A program made the position numbers and the translations under genes. Source: Methylobacterium isbiliense (GTDB lineage: Bacteria; Pseudomonadota; Alphaproteobacteria; Rhizobiales; Beijerinckiaceae). From it: a stretch of 39,104 bases of DNA. Location: the NCBI RefSeq assembly GCF_022179325.1, contig NZ_BPQQ01000035.1, positions 1 to 39,104 of the forward strand, read 5' to 3'. Positions 1-9,326 of the stretch are shown piece by piece. Within the stretch, counting starts at the first letter, position 1; every line of letters starts with the position of its first letter. Under the pieces are notes generated by a model. That model ran no database searches. It saw only the letters and a list, made by a program, of their open reading frames with translations, and was not told where the DNA came from.

Positions 1-73
1 ACCAAACTCTCAAATGAACCATCGGAGTGGTCCGGCCTGAAGTATGGCTTTGAGCCGACGGAGGACGGACGCG

Positions 74-352
74 ATGGGAACGAAGAAGCACAGGCCGGAA
101 GAGGTCGTGGCCAAGCTGCGGCAGGTGGACGTGCTGGTCTCGCAGGGGCAGAGCGTGGCTGACGCGATCCGCGCGATCGGCGTGAGCGAGGTCACGTATG
201 ACCGCTGGCGCAAGGAGTTCGGCGGGCTGAAGTCCGACCAGGTGCGCCGGATGAAGGGGCTGGAGGCCGAGAACGCCCGCTTACGCAAAGCGATCGCGGA
301 CCTCACGCTCGACACGCTGATCCTGCAGGAGGCGGCACGAGGATCCTTCTGA
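74..352 (+). CDS. IS3-family transposase OrfA (IS407-like group)
   Basis: The protein is 92 residues and is the DNA-binding half of an IS3-type transposase. Residues 8-50 form a helix-turn-helix of the type 'RPEEVVAKLRQVDVL ... GVSEVTYDRWRKEFGG', and residues 53-88 form a leucine-zipper-like coiled coil ending LILQEAARG, typical of the IS407 group. I chose the ATG at 74 because the protein then begins MGTKKHRPEE as in relatives; an in-frame start at 44 adds only unrelated residues. The stop at 350-352 overlaps the start of the OrfB frame one base back, as expected for the -1 frameshift that makes the OrfAB fusion. OrfB is cut off after about 40 codons, so the element cannot transpose by itself. 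Confidence 0.85.
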   Translation: MGTKKHRPEEVVAKLRQVDVLVSQGQSVADAIRAIGVSEVTYDRWRKEFGGLKSDQVRRMKGLEAENARLRKAIADLTLDTLILQEAARGSF

Positions 353-470
353 GCCCCGCGCGTCGATGCGCCTGCATGGAGCATGTCCGGACCGTGCTGA
401 CGGTCTCCGAGCGCCGGGCCTGTCGCGCCCTCGGGCAGCATCGCTCGACACAGGGCAAGAGGCCGCGCGG
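349..470 (+). pseudogene. 5' fragment of IS3-family OrfB
   Basis: Reading in the -1 frame relative to OrfA gives LLSPARRCACMEHVRT followed by VLTVSERRACRALGQHRSTQ. This is the normal N-terminus of an IS407-group OrfB. Similarity stops around position 465-475, where the opposite-strand fragment of a different IS3 transposase begins. The integrase catalytic domain with its DDE residues is missing. This is a remnant, and the right boundary is approximate. Confidence 0.75.
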
Positions 471-797
471 CGCGCCGACGCGAGACGGGGCGAGCAGATC
501 ATGGTCGCGCATCAGACGCAGCACGCGGCGCTTGGAGGTGCGCACGCCCTTGTGGCGCAGCCGCGCCCAAACCTTGCGGTGGCCCTCGCCGTGGAAGGGG
601 CTGCCGGTGAGGGTGGCGCGGGTCGCCTCCAGCAGCGCCGCATCCGGCATCGGCCCGACCGGGCCAGGACGCCGCGACGGCTCCGGCCGTGCAGGTGAGA
701 GATGCCGGTGGACGGTGGCGCGCGACACGCCCCAGATCCGGCACACCCGGGCCAGCCCGTAAACTGTGCCGCTGGACGGCGAGACGGCCCGGCTCAT
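466..797 (-). pseudogene. 5' part of a second IS3-family OrfB, truncated
   Basis: On the minus strand this reads MSRAVSPSSGTVYGLARVCR, then a helix-turn-helix (IWGVSRATVHRH) and the typical IS3 block GHRKVWARLRHKGVRTSKRR, then VLRLMRDHDLLAPSRVGAPRG. After that, near position 466-470, the reading frame runs into the other element's DNA and the similarity ends. The DDE integrase core is absent, so the gene is broken. Its start codon overlaps the OrfA stop in an ATGA arrangement (797-794). That shows it belonged with the OrfA at 794-1150 and is unrelated to the plus-strand OrfA. Confidence 0.75.
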
Positions 798-1150
798 GGC
801 CGCGACCTCCTGCGGGCCAAAGGGCCGGGGCCGCGCGCCTCCAGGGCGGCGATCTTGGCCTCCAGCAGTTCACGCTCCAGCAGCCTCTCGCCGAGCTTGG
901 CCTTCAGCCGTCCGCTCTCCAACGCTTCGCCATCGGTGGGCCGGGTGGACAGGCTCGCCTCACCGTCCGCCAGGAAGGCGTCGCGCCAGCCCGACAGGGT
1001 CGCGGCCGTCACGCCCAGGCTGCGCGAGACGCTCTCCAGGTCCTCGCCGCGCAGCAGGCGCAGCACCGCATCGCGCTTGCGCTGCCGGGACATGCGCCCG
1101 CCGCGGCCAGGACCGGCCGCCTCTGCAACGGCCTTCACGTCTGTCGTCAT
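794..1150 (-). CDS. IS3-family transposase OrfA of the second element
   Basis: The 118-residue protein has a helix-turn-helix (residues 20-58, SRQRKRDAVLRLLRGEDLES then VSRSLGVTAATLSGWRDAFL). A C-terminal coiled coil (about 80-105, LKAKLGERLLERELLEAKIA) is the multimerisation segment of IS3 OrfA proteins. The start is the ATG at 1150; upstream in the same frame is only IS end sequence. The ORF is intact but its partner OrfB (466-797) is truncated, so the element is probably immobile. Confidence 0.75.
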   Translation of the reverse strand: MTTDVKAVAEAAGPGRGGRMSRQRKRDAVLRLLRGEDLESVSRSLGVTAATLSGWRDAFLADGEASLSTRPTDGEALESGRLKAKLGERLLERELLEAKIAALEARGPGPLARRRSRP

Positions 1151-1283
1151 CGTTCTCACCCCTGCCGCGGAGACCGTCCGCTTCTGGGGTGTCTCAAGCA
1201 ACCGTGGGGCGGAGGAGGGCTGAAAGCGATGAGGCGCCGGGTTGAGTTCACATCGCCGTCCGAGGCGCACAATGGGTTTATGC

Positions 1284-2660
1284 TCAGGCCTCCGCACCGC
1301 TGAAGCGCACGGTGTGCCGATGGCGCGCGGCCGGGTGGGCGGCGTCCACGCGGTCGCGCCCGAACAGCTTCTGCCGAAGCGGGCCGGGGCGGTACGTGGC
1401 CGGGTAGCGACCGCGCCGCTGCAACTCGGGCACCACGAGATCAACGATGCCGGCGAAGGTCTCGTGCGCCACCACGTAGGCGAGGTTGAACCCGTCGACG
1501 CCGGTGGCCGCGACCCAGGCCTCCAGCGCGTCGCAGACGGTCGCGGGCGAGCCGGCGAAAACCGGCCCGATGCCGCCGATCCCGACATGCTCGGCCACCT
1601 CCCGCACCGTCCAGATCCGGCTCGGATCGGCGCGCGTGACGTTGTCCATGGCCGAGCGCCCGGCGTCGTTCTCGACGTGGCGGACCTGCGCGTCGAGGTC
1701 GAGGGTCGAGAAGTCGACCCCGGTCCAGCCCGACATCAGGGCGAGCGCGCCCTCGTGGCTGACGTAGGCGCGGTACTCGGCGAGCCGCGCCGCCGCGGCG
1801 GCGTCCGTCTCAGCGACCACCAGGGTGGCGAGGGAGTAGATCAGTAGGTCGCCGGGCGCGCGTCCTGCCTCCGCCGCCGCCTGCCGCAGCGCGGCCACGC
1901 GCGGGGCGATCACCTGCGAGGATGGGCCGGAGACGAACACGCACTCGGCGTGGCGCGCCGCGAAGCCGCGGCCCTTCGGCGAGGTTCCAGCCTGGTAGAT
2001 GACGGGGGTGCGCTGGGGCGAGGGCTCGCCGAGATGCACGCCCTCGACCCGGAAATGCGGGCCGTGGTGGTGGACGGGTCGAACCCGCGATGGGTCGGTG
2101 AAGACGCCCGCCGCCCGGTCGCGTCGGACGGCCTCGTCGTCCCAGCTTCCCTCCCAGAGGGCGTAGACGACCTGCATGTACTCGTCCGCGAGGTCGTAGC
2201 GGTCGTCGTGCGCGCGTTGGCGGTCGAGGCCCATGGCCCGCGCCGCCGAGTCGAGGTAGCCGGTCACGACGTTCCAGCCGATGCGCCCGGCGGTCAGGTG
2301 GTCGAGCGTCGTCATGCGGCGCGCGAGCAGGTAGGGCGCCTCGTAGGACAGGTTCACGGTGACGCCGAAGCCGAGATGCTCCGTCACCGCCGCCATCGCC
2401 GGCACGACGAGGAGAGGATCGTTGACCGGCACCTGCGCGGCGTGCCGCAGGGCTGCGTCGGGCGAGCCGCCGAACACGTCGTAGAGGCCGACCACGTCGG
2501 CCAGGAACACGCCGTCGAACAGGCCCCGTTCGAGCAGCCGCGCGAGGTCGGTCCAGTAGGCGAGGGTGGTGTACTCCCCCGAGCGGTCGCGGGGATGCCG
2601 CCAGAGGCCGGGCGACTGGTGCCCGACACAGTTCATCTCGAAGGCGTTGAAGCGGATCAT
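1284..2660 (-). CDS. FMN-dependent monooxygenase, NtaA/DszA/DmoA family
   Basis: The product is 458 residues, the usual length for the nitrilotriacetate-monooxygenase branch of the bacterial luciferase-like (LLM) flavin enzymes. These use FMNH2 made by a separate reductase to oxidise C-N or C-S compounds. Family landmarks are GLWRHPRDRS near residue 20, AYWTDLARLLERGLFDGVFL (about 34-53), DHLTAGRIGWNVVTGYLDSA (about 120-140), LWEGSWDDEAV and EPSPQRTPVIYQAG (about 210-230). The N-terminal half resembles dimethyl-sulfide monooxygenase DmoA as I remember it; the substrate is not proven. It is the last gene of the leftward unit starting at 9035, 83 bases after the metQ-like gene. With the transporter genes upstream, a role in releasing sulfur from an imported organosulfur compound is the best inference. 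Confidence 0.88.
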   Translation of the reverse strand: MIRFNAFEMNCVGHQSPGLWRHPRDRSGEYTTLAYWTDLARLLERGLFDGVFLADVVGLYDVFGGSPDAALRHAAQVPVNDPLLVVPAMAAVTEHLGFGVTVNLSYEAPYLLARRMTTLDHLTAGRIGWNVVTGYLDSAARAMGLDRQRAHDDRYDLADEYMQVVYALWEGSWDDEAVRRDRAAGVFTDPSRVRPVHHHGPHFRVEGVHLGEPSPQRTPVIYQAGTSPKGRGFAARHAECVFVSGPSSQVIAPRVAALRQAAAEAGRAPGDLLIYSLATLVVAETDAAAAARLAEYRAYVSHEGALALMSGWTGVDFSTLDLDAQVRHVENDAGRSAMDNVTRADPSRIWTVREVAEHVGIGGIGPVFAGSPATVCDALEAWVAATGVDGFNLAYVVAHETFAGIVDLVVPELQRRGRYPATYRPGPLRQKLFGRDRVDAAHPAARHRHTVRFSGAEA

Positions 2661-2743
2661 GGCTCACCGGTTCGGCGTGGCGGCGATGCGGGCCGCCCTG
2701 GCTGGCGATACGCCGGCCGGCGGCTCTTCGCGAGGGGCGGCGG

Positions 2744-3529
2744 CTACCACGTCGGCACGTAGGCGCCCTTGAAGCGGGCGAGGATGAAGTCCTTCACGGG
2801 CTGCGAACGGTAGGCCTCGACGAGCGTCCGCACCCAGGGCTTGTCCCGATCGGCCTCACGCACCGCGATGATGTTGACCCACGGTCCCTCCACCGGTTCC
2901 TTGATCAGAGGGTCGGTCACCGGCGAGAGACCGGCCTGGAGGGCGTAGTTGTTGTTGATCGAGGCGGCGTCGACGTCGTCGAGCGCGCGGGCGAGCTGGG
3001 CAGCGTCGAGTTCGACGAAGCGGAAGCGCTTCGGGTTCTCGGCGATGTCCGCGACCGTCGCGGCGGCGTTGCCCGGGTCCTTGAGCCGGATCACGCCGTT
3101 CGCGTGCAGGATCTGCAGCGAGCGAGCGCCGTTCGAGGGATCGTTCTGGATCGCGATCGTCGCGCCCGCCGGGAGATCGCCGATGCGCTTGTAGCGCTTC
3201 GAGTAGATGCCCTGCGGCGAGGCCGTAGTGGTCGCGACCTTGACGAGGTTCCAGCCGGTCTTGGCGATCTGGTTGCGCAGATAGGGCTCATGCTGGAAGG
3301 AGTTCGCGTCGAGGTCGCCGGCCGCGAGCGCTTGGTTGGGGATCACGTAGTCGGCGAACTCGACGACCCGGATGTCGAGCCCGCGCTCCGCCGCGACCTT
3401 CCGGACCGCGTCCAGCACCTCCGCGTGCGGACCGGCGGTCACGCCGACCCGGAGACTCTGTGCCTGGGCAGCACCGGCGGAGAGGACGAGCGCCGCGGCC
3501 AAAATAGTGCGTTGGAACCAAGTCATCAT
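2744..3529 (-). CDS. MetQ/NlpA-family substrate-binding protein (1 of 3)
   Basis: A periplasmic binding protein of 261 residues in the MetQ family (methionine and related compounds). The signal peptide covers residues 1-23 (MMTWFQRTILAAALVLSAGA-AQA); there is no lipobox cysteine, so the mature protein should be soluble. Family blocks are SLRVGVTAGPHAEVL (25-39), DYVIPNQALAAGDLDANSFQ (60-79) and AIQNDPSNGARSLQIL (126-141). The ATG at 3529 follows GGGAGATCCCC, a good ribosome-binding site; in-frame codons upstream read into unrelated sequence. It sits between an oligopeptide-type ATPase and a monooxygenase. No MetN ATPase or MetI permease is present anywhere in the window. Confidence 0.9.
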   Translation of the reverse strand: MMTWFQRTILAAALVLSAGAAQAQSLRVGVTAGPHAEVLDAVRKVAAERGLDIRVVEFADYVIPNQALAAGDLDANSFQHEPYLRNQIAKTGWNLVKVATTTASPQGIYSKRYKRIGDLPAGATIAIQNDPSNGARSLQILHANGVIRLKDPGNAAATVADIAENPKRFRFVELDAAQLARALDDVDAASINNNYALQAGLSPVTDPLIKEPVEGPWVNIIAVREADRDKPWVRTLVEAYRSQPVKDFILARFKGAYVPTW

Positions 3530-3590
3530 GGGGATCTCCCGAGTGATGAGGCGTGGACAGCGCGCGGATGCGGGACGGGGACCGCGGCGG

Positions 3591-4521
3591 TCACGCCGCC
3601 GCCGCGAGCGCAACGTGATGGCAGGCGAGCGACACCTCCCCGCCGACGGGGCGCAGCATCGGTACCTCGGCCCGGCAGCGTGCGCTTGCCTGCGGGCAGC
3701 GATGCGCGAAGGGGCAGCCGCCCGGCACAGCCTCGCCCTCGCCATCGTCGCGCAGACGGGCGCGGCGGCCCGGCACGGCGTCGAGGAGATCCTGGGTGTA
3801 CGGGTGGAGCGGGCGGGCCGTGATCCGCGCGCGCGGCCCGGTCTCGACGAGGCGCCCGCCGAGCATCACGGCAATCCGGTCGGCGACGTGATCGACCACC
3901 GCGAGGTCGTGGCTGATGAACAGGTAGGCGAGACCGAGGCTGGCCTGCAGGTCGTCGAGCAGGTTGAGCACCTGGGCCTGAACCGAGACGTCGAGCGCCG
4001 ACACCGCCTCGTCGAGGACGATCAGCCGCGGGTCGAGGGCGAGCGCGCGGGCGATGCCGACCCGCTGCCGCTGGCCCCCCGACAGTTCGTGCGGGTAGCG
4101 CGCGGCGGCATCGGCCGGCAGGCCGACCCGGTCGAGGAGATCCCGCACGCGGGCTGCCCGTCCGGCCCGATCGCCGATCCCGTGGATGACGAGCGGCTCG
4201 GCCAGGAGCCGGCCGATGGTCCAGCGCGGATCGAGCGACGCGAAAGGGTCCTGGAACACCATCTGGGCGATCCGGCGCAGCGGTCTCAGCGCCGCCCGCC
4301 CGAGCCCGGTCACGTCGGTCCCCGCGAGGCGGATGGAGCCCGCCGTCGGCTCGACCAGGCGCAGGATCGCGCGCCCGAGGGTGGACTTGCCGCAGCCGGA
4401 TTCGCCCACGAGCCCGAGCGTCTCCCCGCGGCGGAGGCTGAGCGAGACGCCGTCGACGGCGCGCAGGGTCCCGTGTGGCGTGGCGAAGTGCACGGCGAGG
4501 TCGCGCACCTCCAGGATGGGC

Positions 4522-4538
<17 letters not shown>
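3591..4538 (-). CDS. Oligopeptide-type ABC transporter ATPase (DppF/OppF-like)
   Basis: A 315-residue ATPase energising the inner-membrane peptide/nickel/glutathione-type importer encoded just upstream. Walker A is GESGCGKST (residues 45-53), the signature is LSGGQRQRVGIARA, Walker B is LIVLDEAVSALD (an A replaces the usual P after DE). The C-terminal extension CPFAHRCPQASARC is the cysteine-rich segment found in the Opp/Dpp ATPases. Its start overlaps the stop of the preceding ATPase gene by 17 bases, so the two are translationally coupled. The 61-base gap to the following metQ-like gene contains no obvious terminator. Confidence 0.92.
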
Positions 4539-5543
<1,005 letters not shown>

Positions 5544-5544
<1 letters not shown>

Positions 5545-6404
5545 CAGCGGCGCATCCGTCGGGGATCGAGCGCGTCGTTGAGCGCGTCGCCCAGGAGGTT
5601 GAGGCCGAGCACCACCGCCACGATGGCGAGGCCCGGCAGGGCCGCCACGTACCAGTCGGTGCGCAGCACCTCGCGGCCGGCCCCGACCATGCCGCCCCAG
5701 CTCACCACGTTCGGATCACCCAGGCCCAAGAAGGCGAGGCTCGACTCGGTGAGGATCGCGGTCGCGACCAGGATCGAGGCGGAGACCAGAACCGGCCCGA
5801 GCACGTTCGGCAGCACGTGGAGCAGGAGGATGCGCGCATCGCTCGCGCCAATTGCCACCGCGGCCTGCACCATCTCGCCGTCGCGCAACGCCAGCACCTC
5901 CGCCCGCACGATGCGGGCGAGGCTCGGCCACGCGGTCACACCGATGGCGAGCGTGATCGTGGTGAGCGACGGCTGGAGCACCGCGACGATCGCGAGCGCG
6001 AACAGGAAGGGCGGGATGGTCTGGAACAGCTCGGTCGCGCGCATCAGCACCGCGTCGAGCCGGCCGCGGTAGAAGCCCGCCAGCGCCCCGGCGCCGACCC
6101 CAATGCCGAGCGCGATCACGGCCGCGACGATCCCGACGAGGAGCGAGACGCGCGCGCCGTGAAGCAGCCCCGCGGCGAGATCGCGCCCCAGCATGTCGGT
6201 GCCGAGCGGATGCGCCCAGTCGGTGCCGGGCCACAGGAAGGGCAGCGCCACCATGTCGAGGGGATCGCCGGGGCTGAGGAGGCCCGCGGAGAGGGCGGCG
6301 AGGCCGACGAGCGCCAGGACCGCCAACCCGGCGGCGCCCGCCGGGCGGTGCAGCACGCTCAGCAGGAGCGGCGCCCGCGCAAAGGCGTCGGCCGGACCGC
6401 TCAT
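5544..6404 (-). CDS. Oligopeptide-type ABC permease (DppC/OppC-like)
   Basis: A 286-residue inner-membrane permease. A hydrophobic segment near residues 24-44 is followed by the DppC landmark HPLGTDMLGRDLAAGLLHGA and then five further membrane segments. The cytoplasmic EAA-type loop is VQAAVAIGASDARILLLHVL, which contacts the ATPases. I chose the ATG at 6404 because it forms an ATGA overlap with the preceding dppB-like gene and starts MSGPADAF just before the first membrane helix. Longer in-frame extensions would run entirely inside dppB. Confidence 0.92.
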
Positions 6405-7387
6405 CCCTGAAGCCCGATGCGGGGATCGAGCCGCGCATAGGCGAGGTCGACCGCGAGATTGGCCACGCCGACGAGGATCGAGCTGAGGAAGAGGATGCCG
6501 AGCAGGAGGTTGAGGTCGCGCTGGAACAGAGCCTCGAAGGCGAGCCGCCCGAGGCCGGGCCAGGAGAAGACGGTCTCGACCAAGACCGCCCCGCCCAAGA
6601 TCGAGCCGACCTGGACGCCGACCGTGGTGACGATCGGCAGCGTGGCGTTGCGCAAGACGTGGCGCCACGCGATGCGTCCGTCCGCCAAGCCCTTCGCCCG
6701 CGCCGTGCGCACGAAGTCGCGGTCCTGCACATCGAGGACGCTCGCGCGCATCAGGCGCGTGTAGGTGGCCATGTAGAACAGGCCGAGCGTCGTCGGCGGC
6801 AGGACGAGATGGTGGGCGATGTCGAGGATCGCTCCGGGGCCGGAGGTCGCCCCGATTGCGCGCATGCCCCCGACCGGGAACCAGTCGAGCCACACCGCGA
6901 ACACCACCGTGAGCATCAGCCCGACCCAGAAGACCGGCGTGGCGTAGAACAGGAGGGCGAGCCCGGAGATCAGCGCGTCCGCGAGGCCGCCGGCCCGGCG
7001 CGCCGCGAGGAAGCCGAGCGCGCCGCCGAGCAGCACCGCGAGGCCGATGCTGGCGCTCATCAGGAGCAGCGTCGCCGGCAACCGGTCGAGGATCAGCGTC
7101 GCGACGGGCAGGCCCTGCCGGTGCGAGAAGCCGAGGTCGAAGGTGACGAGCCGCAGGATGTAGTGGCCGAACTGCACGGGGAACGGCCGGTCGAGGCCGA
7201 ACTGGCGGCGCAGGGCGGCGAGGTATTCGGGGCTCGCCGACCCGGATTCCCCGGCCAGCACCTGCGCCGCGTCGCCCGGCGCGAGGTGCAGGAGGAGGAA
7301 GTTGACGGTCCCGATGCTGAGGACCACGAGCACCATCTGGGCGAGCCGCCGCGCCCAGAACAGCCGCCCCGCTGGCGTGCGGATCAT
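6401..7387 (-). CDS. Oligopeptide-type ABC permease (DppB/OppB-like)
   Basis: The 328-residue first permease of the importer. The N-terminal MIRTPAGRLFWARRLAQMVL leads into a membrane helix, followed by the periplasmic block GLDRPFPVQFGHYI and GDLGFS-like segment FDLGFSHRQGLPV, which are typical of DppB. The EAA loop is RTARAKGLADGRIAWRHVLR. The ATG at 7387 lies 4 bases after the stop of the binding-protein gene. An upstream in-frame start would overlap that gene and add a proline/arginine-rich stretch unlike the family. Confidence 0.92.
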   Translation of the reverse strand: MIRTPAGRLFWARRLAQMVLVVLSIGTVNFLLLHLAPGDAAQVLAGESGSASPEYLAALRRQFGLDRPFPVQFGHYILRLVTFDLGFSHRQGLPVATLILDRLPATLLLMSASIGLAVLLGGALGFLAARRAGGLADALISGLALLFYATPVFWVGLMLTVVFAVWLDWFPVGGMRAIGATSGPGAILDIAHHLVLPPTTLGLFYMATYTRLMRASVLDVQDRDFVRTARAKGLADGRIAWRHVLRNATLPIVTTVGVQVGSILGGAVLVETVFSWPGLGRLAFEALFQRDLNLLLGILFLSSILVGVANLAVDLAYARLDPRIGLQG

Positions 7388-7391
7388 CGGC

Positions 7392-9035
7392 CTAGTTGCT
7401 CTTGGCTTCGGTGTTCTTGGCTTCGGTGCTCTTCGAGTCGGCCCGCGGGCCATCGAACCACGCGTTCTTCAGCGAGCCGTAGATCTGGTCGCCGCGCGTC
7501 ACCACGTCCTTGAGGTCGGCGGCGTGGAGCGAGAAGAAGCGCAGTTCGATGAGCGGGATCGACGGCAGGTCGCGCTGCACGATCTGCTGGAACTGCTTGA
7601 AGAGCGCGATCCGCTTGGCCTGATCCGCCTCGCCCTGGGCCTGGGCGATCAGCCCGTCGATCTCCGGATTGCGATAGCCCGAGCCGTTGGTCCAGGGCGT
7701 GTTCTTGCCGATCCAGCCCGACCAGTAGGCCCGCGTGACGCCGACCTGCGGGTCCGAGAAGGCCGCGAACCACGTGCTGGAGATGTCGAAATCCCGGTCG
7801 CCGTAGACCCGCTTGGTGAAGGAGGCGGTGTCCTGGCTGCGGATCGTGACCTCGATGCCGACCCGCTTGAGCGCCTGCTTGAGGTACTCGCCCGTCCGCT
7901 TGTAGTCGTCGCCGTACGGGATGAAGTCGTGCGTGAGGGAGAAGCGCACGCCGTCGGGACCGCGCGTGAACCCGGCCTCGTCGAGCAGCGCTTCGGCGCG
8001 CTTGGGATTGAAGGGATATTGCGGCACGCTCTCGTCATGGAACGCGGCCAGCGTCGAGGGCACCGGGCTGATCGCCGGCTTGCCGAAGCCGTACCAGACG
8101 ATCCGGGCGATGGCCTGCCGGTCGATGGCGTGCGCGATCGCCCGCCGCACGCGGACATCCTTGAGCTGAGGGTTGTCGACGTTGAGATCGAAGAACAGCC
8201 AGGGCGAGAGCCACTCGTAACCACGGGTCTCGACCCGGAGTGTCGGCAGCTTGCCCAGGCGCTCCGCGTCCTTGAGCGGCACGGGGCTGAAGGCGGCGTA
8301 CTGGACCTCGCCCTTCTCCAGCGCCGCCGCGCGCGCCGCCGCGTCGGGGATCACCCGGAACACGATGCGGTCGAGGTAGGGCTTGTCCTTGTCCCAATAA
8401 TCGGGGTTGCGCTCGAGCACGATGTGATTGCCGCGGCTCCACTCCTTGAACACGAAGGCGCCGGTCCCCACGGGCTTGTTGTTGTAGGGATTCGAGAGGA
8501 TGTCCGTCCCCTCGTAGAGATGCTTCGGCAGGATCTGGGCGCCGTTCGAATTCACGGAACTCAGGATCGCCAGGGACGGCTCGGAGAGACGCAGGACCAC
8601 GGTGTGGTTGTCGGGCGTCTCGACCGCCCGCACGCGCCCGAAGGTCGCCTGGTTGCGCGGATGGATCGTCTTCCAGACGTTCTCCAGCGTCCACTTCACG
8701 TCGGCGGCCGTGAAGGGTTGGCCGTCGTGCCACTTCACCCCCCGGCGCAGGCGGAAGGTGATGGAGAGCGCGTCCGGGGCGATCTCCCAGTTCTCCGCCA
8801 GCGCCGGGCGGGGCTTGAGGTCGAGGTCATAGTCGACGAGGCCGTCGAAGACGTTGCCGCTGATGAAGCCGGTGGGGGCCGCCGTGTTGATCGCGGAGGT
8901 GAGCGTCACGGGCTCCGGCTGGACGATCGCGGTCAGCGTTCCGCCGCGCCGGGGCGACTGGGCGGCGGCCGGTCCGGCCAGTGCCAGCGCGCCGACCGCG
9001 AGGGCGGTCCCCAGGAGAAAACGACGCCTCGACAT
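7392..9035 (-). CDS. Peptide-type ABC substrate-binding protein (SBP_bac_5)
   Basis: A 547-residue periplasmic binding protein of the Dpp/Opp/GsiB class and first gene of a seven-gene leftward unit. The N-terminus MSRRRFLLGTALAVGALALA carries SRRRFL, which fits a Tat signal, with cleavage after AAAQ at about residue 26. Family motifs include LRRGVKWHDGQPFTAADVKW near 95-115 and DVRVRRAIAHAIDRQAI near 300. The start is ATG 9035, preceded by AGGGG; a GTG three bases upstream is possible. The C-terminus ends in an unusual hydrophilic tail with a repeated STEAK/NTEAK unit. Operator module A lies 65 bases upstream, so this unit is likely part of the five-site regulon. Glutathione or another S-containing peptide is a plausible ligand but not shown. 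Confidence 0.9.
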   Translation of the reverse strand: MSRRRFLLGTALAVGALALAGPAAAQSPRRGGTLTAIVQPEPVTLTSAINTAAPTGFISGNVFDGLVDYDLDLKPRPALAENWEIAPDALSITFRLRRGVKWHDGQPFTAADVKWTLENVWKTIHPRNQATFGRVRAVETPDNHTVVLRLSEPSLAILSSVNSNGAQILPKHLYEGTDILSNPYNNKPVGTGAFVFKEWSRGNHIVLERNPDYWDKDKPYLDRIVFRVIPDAAARAAALEKGEVQYAAFSPVPLKDAERLGKLPTLRVETRGYEWLSPWLFFDLNVDNPQLKDVRVRRAIAHAIDRQAIARIVWYGFGKPAISPVPSTLAAFHDESVPQYPFNPKRAEALLDEAGFTRGPDGVRFSLTHDFIPYGDDYKRTGEYLKQALKRVGIEVTIRSQDTASFTKRVYGDRDFDISSTWFAAFSDPQVGVTRAYWSGWIGKNTPWTNGSGYRNPEIDGLIAQAQGEADQAKRIALFKQFQQIVQRDLPSIPLIELRFFSLHAADLKDVVTRGDQIYGSLKNAWFDGPRADSKSTEAKNTEAKSN

Positions 9036-9099
9036 CACAACACCCCTGCTTCGGCGCGGCGGCCATCAATGCCCGCAAGCTTCCAAGGCCGTGCGGCGC

Positions 9100-9128
9100 T
9101 GTCAACGAGAATGTTCTTTTTTACGAAC
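9100..9128 (-). promoter_or_regulatory. Operator module A (GTTC-N8-GAAC plus TTGACA)
   Basis: On the minus strand the dyad GTTCGTAAAAAAGAAC (9128-9113) is followed after 7 bases (ATTCTCG) by TTGACA (9105-9100), a consensus -35 hexamer. The downstream start codon is at 9035. No strong -10 box is visible; AAGCTT sits 17 bases downstream. It is one of five copies with identical geometry. Confidence 0.75.
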
Positions 9129-9243
9129 GGAGCGTTCGGGACAAAATTTCTCGCCGTGGCGGGACATCACAGGATCGTCTTGCCATAACACCGATATTTC
9201 GCGTGCAACGGGCCTTTCGCAGGGTATTCTTCTCTCGCCTGCT

Positions 9244-9272
9244 GTTCTCTAAAAAGAACGTTCTCGTTGATC
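9244..9272 (+). promoter_or_regulatory. Operator module B (GTTC-N8-GAAC plus TTGATC)
   Basis: The dyad GTTCTCTAAAAAGAAC (9244-9259) is followed after 7 bases (GTTCTCG) by TTGATC (9267-9272). The gene it faces starts at 9327. It is oriented opposite to module A, so each divergent gene has its own copy. Confidence 0.75.
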
Positions 9273-9326
9273 TTCAAGCTGCGACCTCCGACACTCCGGC
9301 ACCGTCGCTCCCGGAAGGAGGCACCG

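Larger units (their letters stand above)
466..1196 (-). mobile_element. Truncated IS3-family element with one recognisable end
   Basis: The element's left (5') end lies at about 1196. On the minus strand TGAGACACCCCAGAAGCGG (1196-1178) begins with the TGA typical of IS3-family inverted repeats and precedes OrfA by about 28 bases. The other end is missing: the OrfB frame is cut near 466 and no matching inverted repeat follows. No target-site duplication can therefore be tested. The fused DNA to the left belongs to another IS3 element reading the opposite way. Confidence 0.6.
9036..9326. other. Divergent intergenic region with two facing operator modules
   Basis: This region separates the transporter unit (leftward) from the YdhS-like gene (rightward). 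It contains operator module A at 9100-9128 and module B at 9244-9272 in opposite orientation, each with its TTGA(C/T) element toward its own gene. A perfect CGAACG-GAG-CGTTCG dyad (9124-9138) overlaps module A. The middle (about 9140-9240) is AT-richer than its surroundings and has no ORF. Confidence 0.7.

Noticed and set aside
1197-1283. Possible third IS end between the IS scar and the first monooxygenase
   Set aside because: The sequence has no inverted repeat or transposase text; only the 11-base match to the tRNA was kept as a weak observation.
9061-9326. Short ORFs containing 'NENVLF' or 'KKNVLVD' in several intergenic regions
   Set aside because: These similar peptides recur only because the operator module is repeated; they are translations of regulatory DNA, not a peptide family.
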